Source: Alteromonadaceae bacterium Bs31 (GTDB lineage Bacteria > Pseudomonadota > Gammaproteobacteria > Pseudomonadales > Cellvibrionaceae). Taken from it: 42,561 nt of DNA. A program made the position numbers and the translations under genes. Where the stretch lies: contig FXAI01000018.1 in the NCBI GenBank assembly GCA_900177435.1, forward strand, positions 1-42,561. The letters run 5' to 3'. Positions 31,737 to 41,933 of this stretch are shown piece by piece. The notes beneath the pieces were generated by a model that saw only the letters and a list, made by a program, of their open reading frames with translations, searched no databases and was not told the origin of the DNA. The first letter of the stretch is position 1. Every line of letters starts with the position of its first letter.

Positions 31737-34700
31737 CTAGAAGTTGTAACGTACACCCAGCTGATAACGCGAACCAAGTTCTTCAACATACTTGGTCATT
31801 TTGTTGGACCGCTGATACCAACGCACATTTTCGCCGGTAAGGTTAAGCCCTTCAAAGAACACGTTAAAGTTATCGTTAATATCGTAGGATGCATTTAAAT
31901 CGATTTGCGAGTATTCATCCACGTATACCGGGTTGCGCGATCCACCCTGGTTGGTTTGTCGCAGGAAGCTGTCACGCCAGTTGTAAGCCACGCGAAGCTG
32001 GAAGCCATACTTCTCATAGATACCAACAATATTCATGGTGTCACTCAAGCCCAGCAGAGCGAATTGCTCTTCAGTTGGGTCGGCAAGGTCATCGAATTCT
32101 ACATCGCCGTCTACCATGGTGTAGTTTGCTTGCACACCAAAGCCTGAATCACCAAAGAAATGCTGTACGGCAACTTCAGCGCCGTTAATTCCAGCTTCTT
32201 TGTTGTTAACCGGTGCTGACGTTGTCCACTGTGCCATAGGGTCAGCGCTAAACTCTGGATGATCAGCGTTATCCAGCAAACCGTGTACGTCATAAACACC
32301 CTCTACCCAATCCAAAAAGACTTGATTGGTTCCAGGAACATAGTAATCAGCGCTGGTTAATGCCGGATTAAAGCTATCCTCGTTCTGGCAGAGCCCCTGT
32401 AAAAAGGTAATTTGCTCATCACTGTAGGGGTCGCTATCACCGTAGCCCTGATTGTAGTTGGTATCGTAGGTTACACAGACGGCCTGGGCGAACAACTGAT
32501 TTGAGCCGGGGTCGTTATAGCCCATGGTCGCCAAGTCAGAATAAACCTGGTTCATACGTGTACCTGCGCCACCGTCTGCACTGGCATCAACCATATCGTA
32601 ATGTGATTTCACAACTTGCGAGGTACCGATGAAGTTATTCACAGTTTTATCAAAATAGCCGATGGAAGCGTAGCTACCCTCACCGTAATACCACTCCAGA
32701 GAAAGGTCGATGTTGTCCGACTCCAGTGGCACCAACTGCGGGTTATTGCCGTTTGCTGTTGGCGTGGCGCCAAGGTAGCCCGTTGGGTCTGTTTGTGAAA
32801 AATTGCCCGCGCCGACATACAAATTACCGTAATTGGCTCTGGAAATGGTCGTACTATAGGACGCTCTGGCCACCAGGTTATCAATCAGCTCAATATCAAA
32901 ATCGATATTCGGTAGAGTGTTGGAATAACTATTGGTTTCTGCATACGCTGCAACGTCATCTGGCGTACCGCGATAAATGGTTTCCTGGAAATCGTTATTA
33001 CCCTGCCAAACCCGATAGGCCGGAAGCTGAACCGTAGAGGTAGAAGTAAAGTCGGTGTCTTCGTACCTCACACCCGCCAAAAGGTTCCAGGTGCGACCTC
33101 CCAACTCACCATTGAGAGAGATTTGCAAATAGGCGCCATTCACAGTTTCTTCGAGGAAATTGTTAGCGGTAAATGGTTTTCTGATAGTACAGGACCAGTC
33201 CTGATCAGCTTGCTGATCCGCTACACCCAAACCGCGATTACCGTACAAAATTTCTGTTTGTCGACACAGGTCAACAACATCGTTGGCTCGCAAACCTGTT
33301 TGTGCAGAGCGACTCATATCGTAGTCTTTGTAATAGTCTGCAAAATTGAATTCGGACAGCGTACCGTATTCAAATTCGCCCGGGTTACTCACGTTCCAGT
33401 TACCCAGCGCTGCCGAGTTATTGGAAGACTGTTGAGTCATCTCCGTTTTTATACTATCCACACCAAAATCGAATTTCGCCCATTCGAATTCATATGAACC
33501 ATCCAGCTTAATCTGATCCAGTTCGGTCGTTTGGCCTGCATACCAAATACGACCTTGCGCACTACCTGCGTCTTTCTCATCCAATTTGCCATTGGCGTTC
33601 TGGTCGGTATCATCCAGGTCAAACCAGCCAACAGGCATGTCACCGGTAAAGTCCCATGTGTAACCTGCAGAGACAGGCGCACCGATACTAATGGCAATAG
33701 AACCGGCTCCTCCTGGGCCGTTAGGCAGACTTTCCATAGTAGAACTGTGAGCATCCAGTGCCAGGCTAAAGGCGTCCGTAAGCTGCCAATCGAGATTTAA
33801 ACCTGTGGACTCGAGTTTGTTGGACTGCATACGCAACTGCTGCTCATAGCCCACATCCCTGTTGCCACCTTCTTCTTCGCCAATGAGAATAGGCGTTGCT
33901 ACAGGGCTGTCATCAAACTCAAGATAAACAATGGGGCTGCCCTCGTTATTGCCCATCCACTGTGTCCATTCACCGCGATGCTCCCACAGGTCATTTTTGG
34001 CGAAGGTATAGTCTGCCGTAGCGGTAATATTTTGTGTTGGCGCCCACTGGAAAGTCGCCTGGGCATTTGTACGTTCACGCTCCCGGTCCGAATAGGCCCA
34101 GCGGAAGTCATTTGGACGCCCATACAGCTGGCCATCAGCGGGCTCGTTAACAATGACGTGACCATCGTCTGGCCAGGTACCCGCGGGATCATTTGGATCC
34201 TGACGATCGCCACGGAAGCGATACATATCGGTTTCACCCCAGCGCGCTATATTCCAGTTGTTCTCAAAACCAGCAGCTGCACCGGAGTGACGCAGCTGAT
34301 AACTGCCAGAGAGGGCGACACCAAAGGTACCGTCACTCCAACTGTATAAACCAGAGAGTTCAGGCGTTACGTATTTACCAATTCGCGTAGTGGTGTCGTG
34401 CACACCTTTGGCGGCCACAGAAACCGTAGTACCTTCTTTCTCTAAGGGGCGGGTTGTACTGATGTTTACTGTTGCACCCATACCACCCGAGGCGATATCC
34501 GCTCGACCGGTTTTATAAACCTGCACACCCTGAACACTTTCAGAAGCCAGGTTGGCGAAATCGAAGGCTCGAGTTGCACCACCGGTAGTACCGCCAGCGC
34601 CGCTACCTCCACCATAGGTAGAGCCGGCAGGCATAGCTCTGCCATTTAAGGTAACCATATTAAATTGCGGGCCGAAACCCCGCACGGTAATTTGTGAACC

Positions 34701-34973
34701 TTCGCCATTCACCCGGTCGATAGAAACGCCGGTAATACGCTGTAAAGATTCCGCCAGGTTTGTGTCTGGAAATTTACCGATATCTTCCGCAGAAATTGCA
34801 TCTACAACACCAGCAGATTCGCGCTTAACATCCATTGATGCTTCCAAACTCGCCCGAATACCGCTCACAAACACCTCTTCCAGGTTTTCCTCACCCTGAG
34901 CGAGCACCGGCGACACGGCGGACACAGCCAGAACGCCAAGAATGGCACTGGTTAACTTGTTTCGTGTAAACAT
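31737..34973 (-). CDS. Large TonB-dependent receptor, probable pectin-oligosaccharide importer
   Basis: 1078 aa from the ATG at 34971-34973; GGGGAG lies just upstream, and a TTG at 34988 would place that site inside the gene. Signal peptide ends at VLA-Q. Early residues EEVFVSGIRASLEASMDVKRESAGVVDAISAEDIGKFPDTNLAESLQRITGVSIDR and ITVRGFGPQFNMVTLNGR define the plug of the TIGR01782 (Xanthomonas/Caulobacter) receptor class, which typically imports plant oligosaccharides. The barrel ends LGVRYNF with terminal Phe. The gene lies between CBM2-propeller and PL10 genes on the same strand, which suggests uptake of galacturonides released by the lyases. Its own long leader and terminator point to a separate transcript. 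Confidence 0.92.
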   Translation of the reverse strand: MFTRNKLTSAILGVLAVSAVSPVLAQGEENLEEVFVSGIRASLEASMDVKRESAGVVDAISAEDIGKFPDTNLAESLQRITGVSIDRVNGEGSQITVRGFGPQFNMVTLNGRAMPAGSTYGGGSGAGGTTGGATRAFDFANLASESVQGVQVYKTGRADIASGGMGATVNISTTRPLEKEGTTVSVAAKGVHDTTTRIGKYVTPELSGLYSWSDGTFGVALSGSYQLRHSGAAAGFENNWNIARWGETDMYRFRGDRQDPNDPAGTWPDDGHVIVNEPADGQLYGRPNDFRWAYSDRERERTNAQATFQWAPTQNITATADYTFAKNDLWEHRGEWTQWMGNNEGSPIVYLEFDDSPVATPILIGEEEGGNRDVGYEQQLRMQSNKLESTGLNLDWQLTDAFSLALDAHSSTMESLPNGPGGAGSIAISIGAPVSAGYTWDFTGDMPVGWFDLDDTDQNANGKLDEKDAGSAQGRIWYAGQTTELDQIKLDGSYEFEWAKFDFGVDSIKTEMTQQSSNNSAALGNWNVSNPGEFEYGTLSEFNFADYYKDYDMSRSAQTGLRANDVVDLCRQTEILYGNRGLGVADQQADQDWSCTIRKPFTANNFLEETVNGAYLQISLNGELGGRTWNLLAGVRYEDTDFTSTSTVQLPAYRVWQGNNDFQETIYRGTPDDVAAYAETNSYSNTLPNIDFDIELIDNLVARASYSTTISRANYGNLYVGAGNFSQTDPTGYLGATPTANGNNPQLVPLESDNIDLSLEWYYGEGSYASIGYFDKTVNNFIGTSQVVKSHYDMVDASADGGAGTRMNQVYSDLATMGYNDPGSNQLFAQAVCVTYDTNYNQGYGDSDPYSDEQITFLQGLCQNEDSFNPALTSADYYVPGTNQVFLDWVEGVYDVHGLLDNADHPEFSADPMAQWTTSAPVNNKEAGINGAEVAVQHFFGDSGFGVQANYTMVDGDVEFDDLADPTEEQFALLGLSDTMNIVGIYEKYGFQLRVAYNWRDSFLRQTNQGGSRNPVYVDEYSQIDLNASYDINDNFNVFFEGLNLTGENVRWYQRSNKMTKYVEELGSRYQLGVRYNF

Positions 34974-35678
34974 GGTCTTTCTCCCCAATTATGGTTATTT
35001 GTTTTGAGTAAATCTTTTTTAAAAAAACTCCTTTTAAGTCGAAATGACTTCTGTATGACTAAGCTTTGCTTTTATAGCGCCGCAAATTACTTGGACATAC
35101 ATCACCAAAGACACATCATTAAGAAAAATAAAGCTCCAAAACCAAAGGCTAATGGCCTAAAAATAATAGTTATTTTTTTTGTGTGTACGGATGCCAAAGT
35201 GTTTCTTTCTAAGCACTAATTATTATTTTCCGGGAAGACCAACTTAGGAAACGGGCATCAGGTACACTTGTATACCACAGGATAACTGATTTCAGTGACG
35301 GGAGAAACAGAACGATTAATAAAATCGCAAATACAAAACCCTTTTCACATTTAGTTTACTTATAGACCTAGTTTTATTAATGCTATAAACAAGTAAAAAA
35401 CTAGTGTTGTGACAGTGAAGAGCAGGAGAAGGCCGGACATTGAAAGCCGGCCTGAGAAATAACATCGCGCAAACTATTTTGCGCCATCTATTAATATGAA
35501 ACACCACCTATCTACGAGATAGATTAACCTGAGTTTCGAGCACTGTTAATTTCTAATAAAACCCTTAAATTGCTTAAGCAGTGTTTTTCAACACAAGCCC
35601 TTGCGCAGTACTTGTTTTATCCTAGTAATTAGCTCGAAAATAATTCTATTACTTACCAAGAGGAGTATGCAGTACAAC
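34974..35678. other. Long leader region of TonB receptor, with one GC hairpin
   Basis: AGGCCGG (35430-35436) and CCGGCCT (35447-35453) form a stem about 225 bases beyond the PL10 stop codon, possibly its terminator. The remainder is AT-rich and presumably holds the receptor promoter. Small frames here (for example 35004-35219 plus strand) lack ribosome binding sites and are not called. Confidence 0.45.
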
Positions 35679-37310
35679 CTAGTGCATACTCTTACCCTGC
35701 GCCTCCATCTCAAGTAGCGCATTGATAAGCATTCCCATATTGCGAATATACACACCGGTAGAGATCCCTATCGTGGGGTTCTCGGAATAATAGGGCGAGG
35801 TATCGTATTTATCACCAACTCGGGTCGTGCTGAAATCTCCTGGAACCGGCTCTTGTGGCCCCGGGCCTATGTAGGGGTTACTGGTTGCCCGTAAAGGCGT
35901 GGGCCAAAAATGCTGGCTATTTAGCTCAGCCATTATTCGCCGCGCATTTTCTTCACTGCTGGACGATTGCTGCTTATCTCGAGAGTTTAAATCTGATGCT
36001 CTACCAAATACCAAGGTGAAATAATCGGGTAGAGGCACAATTTTTGTCGACTTTAATGGCGAGCGGGCCAACAACTCGCTCTTGGGTTTTTCCAAAACAC
36101 GGCGGTATTTCGCTTCCAGAGCGTTAATATCCAGCTCTCGTAATGGACGATTGTGGATTAGTGGTTTTTCCGGATTGTAATCCACATAATACTTCCCATT
36201 AGTGCTATCTGAGCCTTTACGATGAACATAGAGCACCCGGTTTGTGTTTAACTCAACAGCCAGTGGGTAGCGAGGCCCCTCCGCTGTCTCGACCGCAAGG
36301 GATTTTAACCAGCTAATGGTTTCTGGAATACGCGCAAGAAATTTTGTTTCACCCGTAAGCTCATAAAAGTACAGCAACTGCTCAACATTATCGTAGGTCA
36401 AGCTGGCGGATAAGGCTTTTGGTTCGTAGGTGCGCGCGGCAGCAGGTTGCAAGTCCAGACTGTACTGCATTGCCCAGCCAGGCTGCGGCGGGCCTATATG
36501 GGTAACCAGGAAAGCGTTCATACCACGAATAATGGCGTCCAACACACGCGTATCACCAGTGGTCTGATAGTAAAACAACAAGAAATGAATATTATCTGCC
36601 GCTACATCATCGTTAAAGGTTATGTACTTTGAGTAGTCAGCCAAGCCCTGCTTGGAAAACTCTCCCGCCGGAGGGTAACGCTGCGGCCAGCCGCCAATGG
36701 GATATTGGCTGCTCAATACAAAATCAATGGATTTATCCAAGGCTCGCTTTATTTTTTTATCGCCCTTCTCTAAATACAAGCGCAATAAAAACTCAGCCGC
36801 CTCAATAGTCGCGCCGTCATCAAATGTCGCGTTACCGTAGTAGTGATGAAATTCCTCCAGGCGCCAGCCGCTGGCACCAATGGTTTGGTACCAACGTTGC
36901 TCCGATTTACTACCGGCAAAATCAATAAAATAATTCCAGCCACCACTTTTATGCTGCCCCTTAATAAGCGCACCCGCTACCTTCATCGCTGCGCGATAGT
37001 AATACTCATCGCCAGTTGCATGATGTGCGTCCAAAAACAAATGCCCCATGGAGGCTGTGCCAGGTTTTTGCACCCAGATCATGGTTTCATAGGCCTCCAT
37101 CTCTCCCCAGCGACGGGAAAAATCCGGCAAATAAGACCACACATAACCGCCCTTATAGCTCACTTTTTCTACCATAAACTCGGTGGCTTTTTTCATGGTA
37201 TCGGTAAGCTCTTGTTTGTCCAGCGTCGCTTGGGTAGCACCGAGCGAACTAGTGGAAACAAGGAGTAATGCAGTGAAGATGAATTTTGAGAAGGGTGTTG
37301 ATCTAGGCAT
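35679..37310 (-). CDS. PL10-family pectate lyase
   Basis: 543 aa from the ATG at 37308-37310. Signal peptide to about residue 24 (STSSLGA). The PL10 fold is an alpha/alpha toroid; recognisable blocks are GWNYFIDFAGSKSEQRWYQTIG, ATFDDGATIEAAEFLLRLY, GGWPQRYPP, YSKYITFNDDVAADNIHFLL and GWAMQYSLDLQPAAARTYEPKALS. PL10 enzymes cut polygalacturonate with calcium. It lacks a carbohydrate-binding module or polyserine linker and is longer than single-domain PL10 enzymes, with a C-terminal region (about 390-543) of unclear role. It may work on oligogalacturonides in the periplasm, complementing the surface PL1 lyase. Confidence 0.85.
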   Translation of the reverse strand: MPRSTPFSKFIFTALLLVSTSSLGATQATLDKQELTDTMKKATEFMVEKVSYKGGYVWSYLPDFSRRWGEMEAYETMIWVQKPGTASMGHLFLDAHHATGDEYYYRAAMKVAGALIKGQHKSGGWNYFIDFAGSKSEQRWYQTIGASGWRLEEFHHYYGNATFDDGATIEAAEFLLRLYLEKGDKKIKRALDKSIDFVLSSQYPIGGWPQRYPPAGEFSKQGLADYSKYITFNDDVAADNIHFLLFYYQTTGDTRVLDAIIRGMNAFLVTHIGPPQPGWAMQYSLDLQPAAARTYEPKALSASLTYDNVEQLLYFYELTGETKFLARIPETISWLKSLAVETAEGPRYPLAVELNTNRVLYVHRKGSDSTNGKYYVDYNPEKPLIHNRPLRELDINALEAKYRRVLEKPKSELLARSPLKSTKIVPLPDYFTLVFGRASDLNSRDKQQSSSSEENARRIMAELNSQHFWPTPLRATSNPYIGPGPQEPVPGDFSTTRVGDKYDTSPYYSENPTIGISTGVYIRNMGMLINALLEMEAQGKSMH

Positions 37311-37895
37311 AAATAGAGGCTCTTCGATTGGACGCAACGGTGCTATTAAAGGACCCTATTAACAGTTAAGCGGGCTTTCCTACCAGTACAGTATAGCGGT
37401 GTAACTATCCCACAAAATATTTTTTTTGTGCAAACTTATTCGTTTTTTACCTTGTACTGGGTGAGCGGAAAGGCGGTGGCAAATACTGCAGGCAGCCTGT
37501 CTCGAAAGGCGCCCACGATTCGCCAGTTTTGCTAGTGGTAGGGTCAGGGTGTAAAGAATGACGCAAGTATTGCAAGGCTGCTTTCGCCCGCGATCTTTTT
37601 TGTCTTAAATCAAAGTGTTGCTGAGTTTTAGGAAAGCTATAGACCTATTCTGCTGGGCACAAGATCTAACTATGTTTTTTTACTATTACATTTCAAACAC
37701 TTAGGTTTGTGGCACACCAGGCTTTAGTGTCAGGCAAATAAATCACATTTCCTGAGGCTGTTTTTCACGGTAACACCCAGAGCAATCGTTCACGGTAGCA
37801 GGGTAGGGATACACTGCTGTCACCGCTTCAGGACTTTGTTGCAAGCCCCGAGTTCTCCCTACCTATTTATTCATTATTGAAAGGGAGATCTACCA
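37311..37895. other. Divergent intergenic region, nothing clear
   Basis: 585 bases between the divergent PL10 and metzincin genes. Both promoters should lie here but no consensus pair is convincing. No repeat, RNA or gene recognised. Confidence 0.4.
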
Positions 37896-39374
37896 ATGGG
37901 AAATTTCATTCGCTTAAGTGTATTAGCTTTAATCCTCCAGGGCTGCACCTACGGCTACGTTCACGACGCCTCCAATGGCTCGGCGATAAGTGCGGCCACT
38001 GTGCGGGTTGTTAAGGGAAGCTGCAGTGGTGCAGGCTGCGGCTCGCCCAACACAGAACAAACATCAACTTCAGGTTTATATGTATTCGATGCTTACGGCG
38101 ACGTAAACGGCGCAGCCAATGTAAAACTTATTTATCCCGCCAGTGGAGAGGAAGCCATAGAGCTATTAATTTCAAAACCCGGTTTTCGTTCCAGAACCCT
38201 ATTCCACCGGCCTAAATATGAACAAGTAGAGTCTGGCGATAAGACCTATTACATCGCGCAGGCACCTAAAGTTTTTTTATGCAGCTGGAGCAGCGTTGAT
38301 AGTGATGGCGATTCTATTTGCGACGCGGCTGAAGCCCGCTACGGTACCAACCCTTATAGCAGCGATACAGATGGTGATCGCATCAGTGATGCCGCGGAGT
38401 TGTTTGGCATAAACGGGGTCGATCTACGTTACTTCGGCGAGAACGCCGCCAACCCCCGTCGCAAAGATGTTTTTATGGAAATTGACTACTACCCCGGACT
38501 AAAACCAGACCAGGCTGCCATCGACACCGTTATTGAAGCCTTCGCAAATGCACCGGTAAGCAACCACGACGGTTCAATGGGCATAAGTTTAAATGTGGAT
38601 TTAAATCAGCAAATCTCTGCCAGCGATGCTGATAGTGATCTAAACCCCGTATGGACAGATTTTGATCTTATAAAAAACAAGTATTTTTCATCGCGCCGAA
38701 ACGCACTGTTCCACTACGCCCTTTTTGCCAACCAATTTAACAGCGGAGGCTGGAGTGGCATATCACGAGGCATACCCGGGCACGATTTTATTGTTAGCCT
38801 CGGCACCTGGTCCACCCCGGGTGGAACATTATTACAGCAAACCGGCACGCTAATGCATGAGTTCGGCCACAACCTGGGTTTAATGCACGGGGGCAACCAG
38901 AACCGTAACTACAAGCCCAACTATTTAAGCGTGATGAGCTATAGCTATCAGATGCGCGGGCTACGTATCGGCGGGGTTGACGGCAATATAGATTACTCCA
39001 GGCTAAAAATTGCCAGCGTGAACGAAAGCAATCTGAATGAATTCACCGCCTTCTCACCAATTGCGCCCACCACCAGCACCCAGCTTTCACAATACGGGGT
39101 TCGAGATCGCACAAGCTGGCTTAACGGCAACGCCAACACTAATTTGGATTTTGACAAAGACGGCACACTGGAAGCTTCCGTTAGCGCAGACCTCGACGGA
39201 AACGGCAGCAGCTCAGATATCTTTTCTGCCTCACAAAACGATTGGGATAACCTGGTATTTCACGGAGGAGGCACAATTGGAGACAGCATGCTCGGTGCCA
39301 CCGCAGGGCTCAAGTTTTTATCACGCAAGGTGGATGCCCACGATATGGAACAATGTATGACTGAATTTGACTAA
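37896..39374 (+). CDS. Metzincin-type zinc protease, lipoprotein with TSP3-like calcium motif
   Basis: 492 aa with GGGAG before the ATG. Lipoprotein signal MGNFIRLSVLALILQGC (Cys17). Residues about 18-120 resemble a carboxypeptidase-regulatory-type beta sandwich (VHDASNGSAISAATVRVV). DSDGDSICDAAEARYGTNPYSSDTDGDRISDAAE (about 133-166) is a thrombospondin type 3-like calcium-binding repeat. The catalytic site is HEFGHNLGLMH (His321, Glu322, His325, His331) with Met-turn Met347 in SVMSYSY, both metzincin hallmarks. It likely digests proteins at the cell surface, perhaps plant structural proteins. A strong hairpin (39394-39440) lies between it and the next gene. Confidence 0.9.
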   Translation: MGNFIRLSVLALILQGCTYGYVHDASNGSAISAATVRVVKGSCSGAGCGSPNTEQTSTSGLYVFDAYGDVNGAANVKLIYPASGEEAIELLISKPGFRSRTLFHRPKYEQVESGDKTYYIAQAPKVFLCSWSSVDSDGDSICDAAEARYGTNPYSSDTDGDRISDAAELFGINGVDLRYFGENAANPRRKDVFMEIDYYPGLKPDQAAIDTVIEAFANAPVSNHDGSMGISLNVDLNQQISASDADSDLNPVWTDFDLIKNKYFSSRRNALFHYALFANQFNSGGWSGISRGIPGHDFIVSLGTWSTPGGTLLQQTGTLMHEFGHNLGLMHGGNQNRNYKPNYLSVMSYSYQMRGLRIGGVDGNIDYSRLKIASVNESNLNEFTAFSPIAPTTSTQLSQYGVRDRTSWLNGNANTNLDFDKDGTLEASVSADLDGNGSSSDIFSASQNDWDNLVFHGGGTIGDSMLGATAGLKFLSRKVDAHDMEQCMTEFD

Positions 39375-39393
39375 GCTCAGCAAGCTTTAACCG

Positions 39394-39440
39394 ATGCCGG
39401 GCGGCCGGGATGCACCAAACCCGTATGGACCGCCCGGCAT
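39394..39440 (+). terminator. GC-rich hairpin after metzincin gene
   Basis: ATGCCGGGCGG and CCGCCCGGCAT form a perfect 11-base stem around a 25-base loop starting 20 bases after the stop codon. No T-run follows, so it may protect the 3' end or reduce expression of the next gene instead of terminating. Confidence 0.55.
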
Positions 39441-39472
39441 GTCGAAATTGAACCCACCATGGATATTTAGCC

Positions 39473-39886
39473 ATGAATATAAAACAATTTATTATTTTTA
39501 TAGTATTAACCACCGCCAGTGTATTAGCGCTAGGTATGGAACAGATACAGCAAATAACAGAAATAGACATGGCCGATAAAAAAAATGCATCCATGCCAGG
39601 TGTTTTTTTCACAGACACCAAAAATTGCCATGGCAAATTGATTATTCACTACAATTTTGGCCAGTCAACAATATGGAAAACGGAACGACAAAACCAATGT
39701 ATATTTAATGTGAGTTTAACCGGCGAAATGAACGAAAAAGAGGAACCACAAAGCTTTATTTGTGCTGCCGATTTTTATAAAGATATTGATTGGCTCAAAA
39801 AGAATGGGCAGCGGCGCACTGCACCGCCACTGGAAGAAATTAGAATGCACAAGCAGTGTAAACACAAAGAAAAAAACGATAAGTAG
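39473..39886 (+). CDS. Small secreted or anchored protein next to the metzincin
   Basis: 137 aa. The N-terminus MNIKQFIIFIVLTTASVLALG is a signal peptide or anchor. The mature part has four Cys (KNCHGK, NQCIFN, FICAAD, KQCKHK), probably two disulfides, and a charged Lys-rich tail. AT-rich relative to its neighbours. No family recognised. It follows the protease by 98 bases on the same strand, so an inhibitor, chaperone or substrate of the protease is conceivable, but nothing in the sequence proves it. The ribosome binding site is weak (GGAT). Confidence 0.65.
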   Translation: MNIKQFIIFIVLTTASVLALGMEQIQQITEIDMADKKNASMPGVFFTDTKNCHGKLIIHYNFGQSTIWKTERQNQCIFNVSLTGEMNEKEEPQSFICAADFYKDIDWLKKNGQRRTAPPLEEIRMHKQCKHKEKNDK

Positions 39887-40400
39887 CCGGCGCAATCGCC
39901 ACCAAAACCCAAATATATAACTTTAAAACCACACGCCAACAACGTATATACACGGAAAAAAGGCACCAAGGCTTAAACCAACACAGCAGAGAATCGCCAC
40001 AGGCTTATCCCCTTTCACAAGGTTCACCCCGGTAGGCCGTGTCTCAATTGTTAAGCCGAGGCCCTACGTGTATCCGTTTATTTTTTAAGTAAGAGTACGA
40101 GCTGTTATACGCTTTTACAATAAACAAAAAAAAAGGACGCGTTCAATATCACGCAGCCAAAAACTATGGTAGCTTTCGGGCATCGAGATCGTTAGCGAAA
40201 TTTTGAGCACCAAGATTGATTGAGCGTTTTGTACGCTAAACAAATTGTTTTCGCTCTCGTCTCCCACTGCGCAATAGACACTCCATTTATTGGCACAGAG
40301 GGCTCGATACTATGTTGATAACCCTAATAATTTTAATAATTAAAAAAGTCTGATCAAACGATGTATCTGCTCAGTTCTTTTCTCTAAAAGAGGATTACAC
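39887..40400. other. Upstream region of the GH12 gene, nothing clear
   Basis: 514 bases, AT-rich toward the gene. A run of ten A residues near 40126 and several AT-rich boxes near 40320-40350 occur, but no confident promoter or repeat was found. Confidence 0.4.
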
Positions 40401-41933
40401 ATGTTTAAATTAACCAAGTGGGCTCTGGTCACAGGGCTCTCTGTTTTCACCTGTTTAGCAAACGCACAAAACTGGGAATCTTGTGGCCAATGGGCCAACT
40501 GGGATGTGAACGGCTACACAATATACAATAACCTCTGGGGTGGCGGCGCCGGTAACCAGTGCATTTGGGCCAACGACGAAGGCGATTGGGGCGTAACGGC
40601 AGACCACCCCAATACCGGCGGCATAAAATCCTACCCCAATGTTGATTTCGATGTTGACTACACCGTAAGCAGCATGCCCAACATCACCTCCAGCTTTAAT
40701 GTAAGCCGCCCCGGCAGCGGTTCCTATAACACCGCCTACGACATCTGGTACAACAACTACGCTTACGAAATTATGCTATGGGTGAACTGGAACGGCCAAA
40801 TGGGCCCTATCTCCTACAATTACGGTTGCAGTGGCGGTTACCCAAGCACCGCCTGCCCAGTAGAGACAGACATACAAGTTGGCGGGCATACCTGGAATTT
40901 ATTCGAAGGAACCAACGGCTCGGCAATTGTGTATTCTTTCTTACGCACCAGCCACACCAATTCCGGCACAGTCAACATTACCCAGATTTCCAAATGGCTG
41001 GCGGACAACGGCTATTTCAGCAGCAATACAAAACTGCATGAAATCCAGCTCGGCTTTGAGATCAGCCAGTCTGCCGGTGGCCTGGATTTCAGAATGAATA
41101 GCTATGACGTAACGGTTGGCGGCAATTCAAGCTCATCGAGCAGCAGCTCTTCAAGTTCATCCAGCTCCTCGTCATCCAGCTCAAGCTCCTCTTCCAGCGG
41201 AAACGCCAGCTCTGCCAGCATTCAAGAAAACCAAACAGGGTTCTGCTCGGTGGACGGCTCGGTGGACAATAATAACGGTGGCTTCACAGGTTCTGGTTTT
41301 GCCAATACAGACAATGCCAATGGCAACAGCGTAGAGTGGCAGGTAAACGCCCCCAGCAGTGGCAACTACACGCTAACCTGGCGCTACGCCAACGGCGCTG
41401 GCAGCAACCGTAGCGCCAAGCTATTGGTGGATGACACTACCGCGGTCTCCAATGTAGGCTTCCCAAGCACCGGTAGCTGGAGCTCTTGGTCTAACTCCTC
41501 CATTGATACCTACCTCGAAGCGGGCAGCCACCGCATTCGCCTGGAGGCAACTCAGAGTTCCGGGCTAGGCAATATAGACTACCTCGAAATAGCGGGAGAT
41601 AAACCTGCAGCGGCCAGCTGTAACGGCAGCTCAAGCAGCTCCTCCAGCTCAAGTAGTTCGTCTTCAAGCAGCTCTTCTTCAAGCTCGTCATCCTCTAGCA
41701 GCTCATCATCCAGTAGTTCATCATCCAGCTCCTCCTCAGGCGGAGGCAGTTGCGCCGGAGTGAATACTTACCCCGACTGGACAGCAAAAGACTGGTCCGG
41801 CGGTGACTACAACCACGCAAACGCCGGTGACAAGATGCAACACCAGGGCTCGCTCTACCAGGCAAACTGGTACACAAACACTGAACCGGGCACTGATTAC
41901 TCCTGGACCAAACTGGGCAATTGCAGCTCCTAA
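40401..41933 (+). CDS. GH12 endoglucanase/xyloglucanase with CBM35-like and CBM5/12-like modules
   Basis: 510 aa with AGAGGA before the ATG. Signal peptide to about residue 22 (CLANA). GH12 domain about 23-240: nucleophile Glu123 in YEIMLWVNWNG and acid/base Glu220 in HEIQLGFEI. A serine-rich linker leads to a CBM35-like module (about 275-400, ENQTGFCSVDGSVDNNNGGFTG...GLGNIDYLEIAG), very similar to that of the PL1 lyase, then a second polyserine linker and a C-terminal CBM5/12-like domain (GVNTYPDWTAKDWSGGDYNHA...GDKMQHQGSLYQANWYTNTEPG). GH12 enzymes cut beta-1,4-glucan or xyloglucan. The enzyme is secreted, not lipid-anchored. Confidence 0.9.
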   Translation: MFKLTKWALVTGLSVFTCLANAQNWESCGQWANWDVNGYTIYNNLWGGGAGNQCIWANDEGDWGVTADHPNTGGIKSYPNVDFDVDYTVSSMPNITSSFNVSRPGSGSYNTAYDIWYNNYAYEIMLWVNWNGQMGPISYNYGCSGGYPSTACPVETDIQVGGHTWNLFEGTNGSAIVYSFLRTSHTNSGTVNITQISKWLADNGYFSSNTKLHEIQLGFEISQSAGGLDFRMNSYDVTVGGNSSSSSSSSSSSSSSSSSSSSSSSSGNASSASIQENQTGFCSVDGSVDNNNGGFTGSGFANTDNANGNSVEWQVNAPSSGNYTLTWRYANGAGSNRSAKLLVDDTTAVSNVGFPSTGSWSSWSNSSIDTYLEAGSHRIRLEATQSSGLGNIDYLEIAGDKPAAASCNGSSSSSSSSSSSSSSSSSSSSSSSSSSSSSSSSSSSSSGGGSCAGVNTYPDWTAKDWSGGDYNHANAGDKMQHQGSLYQANWYTNTEPGTDYSWTKLGNCSS

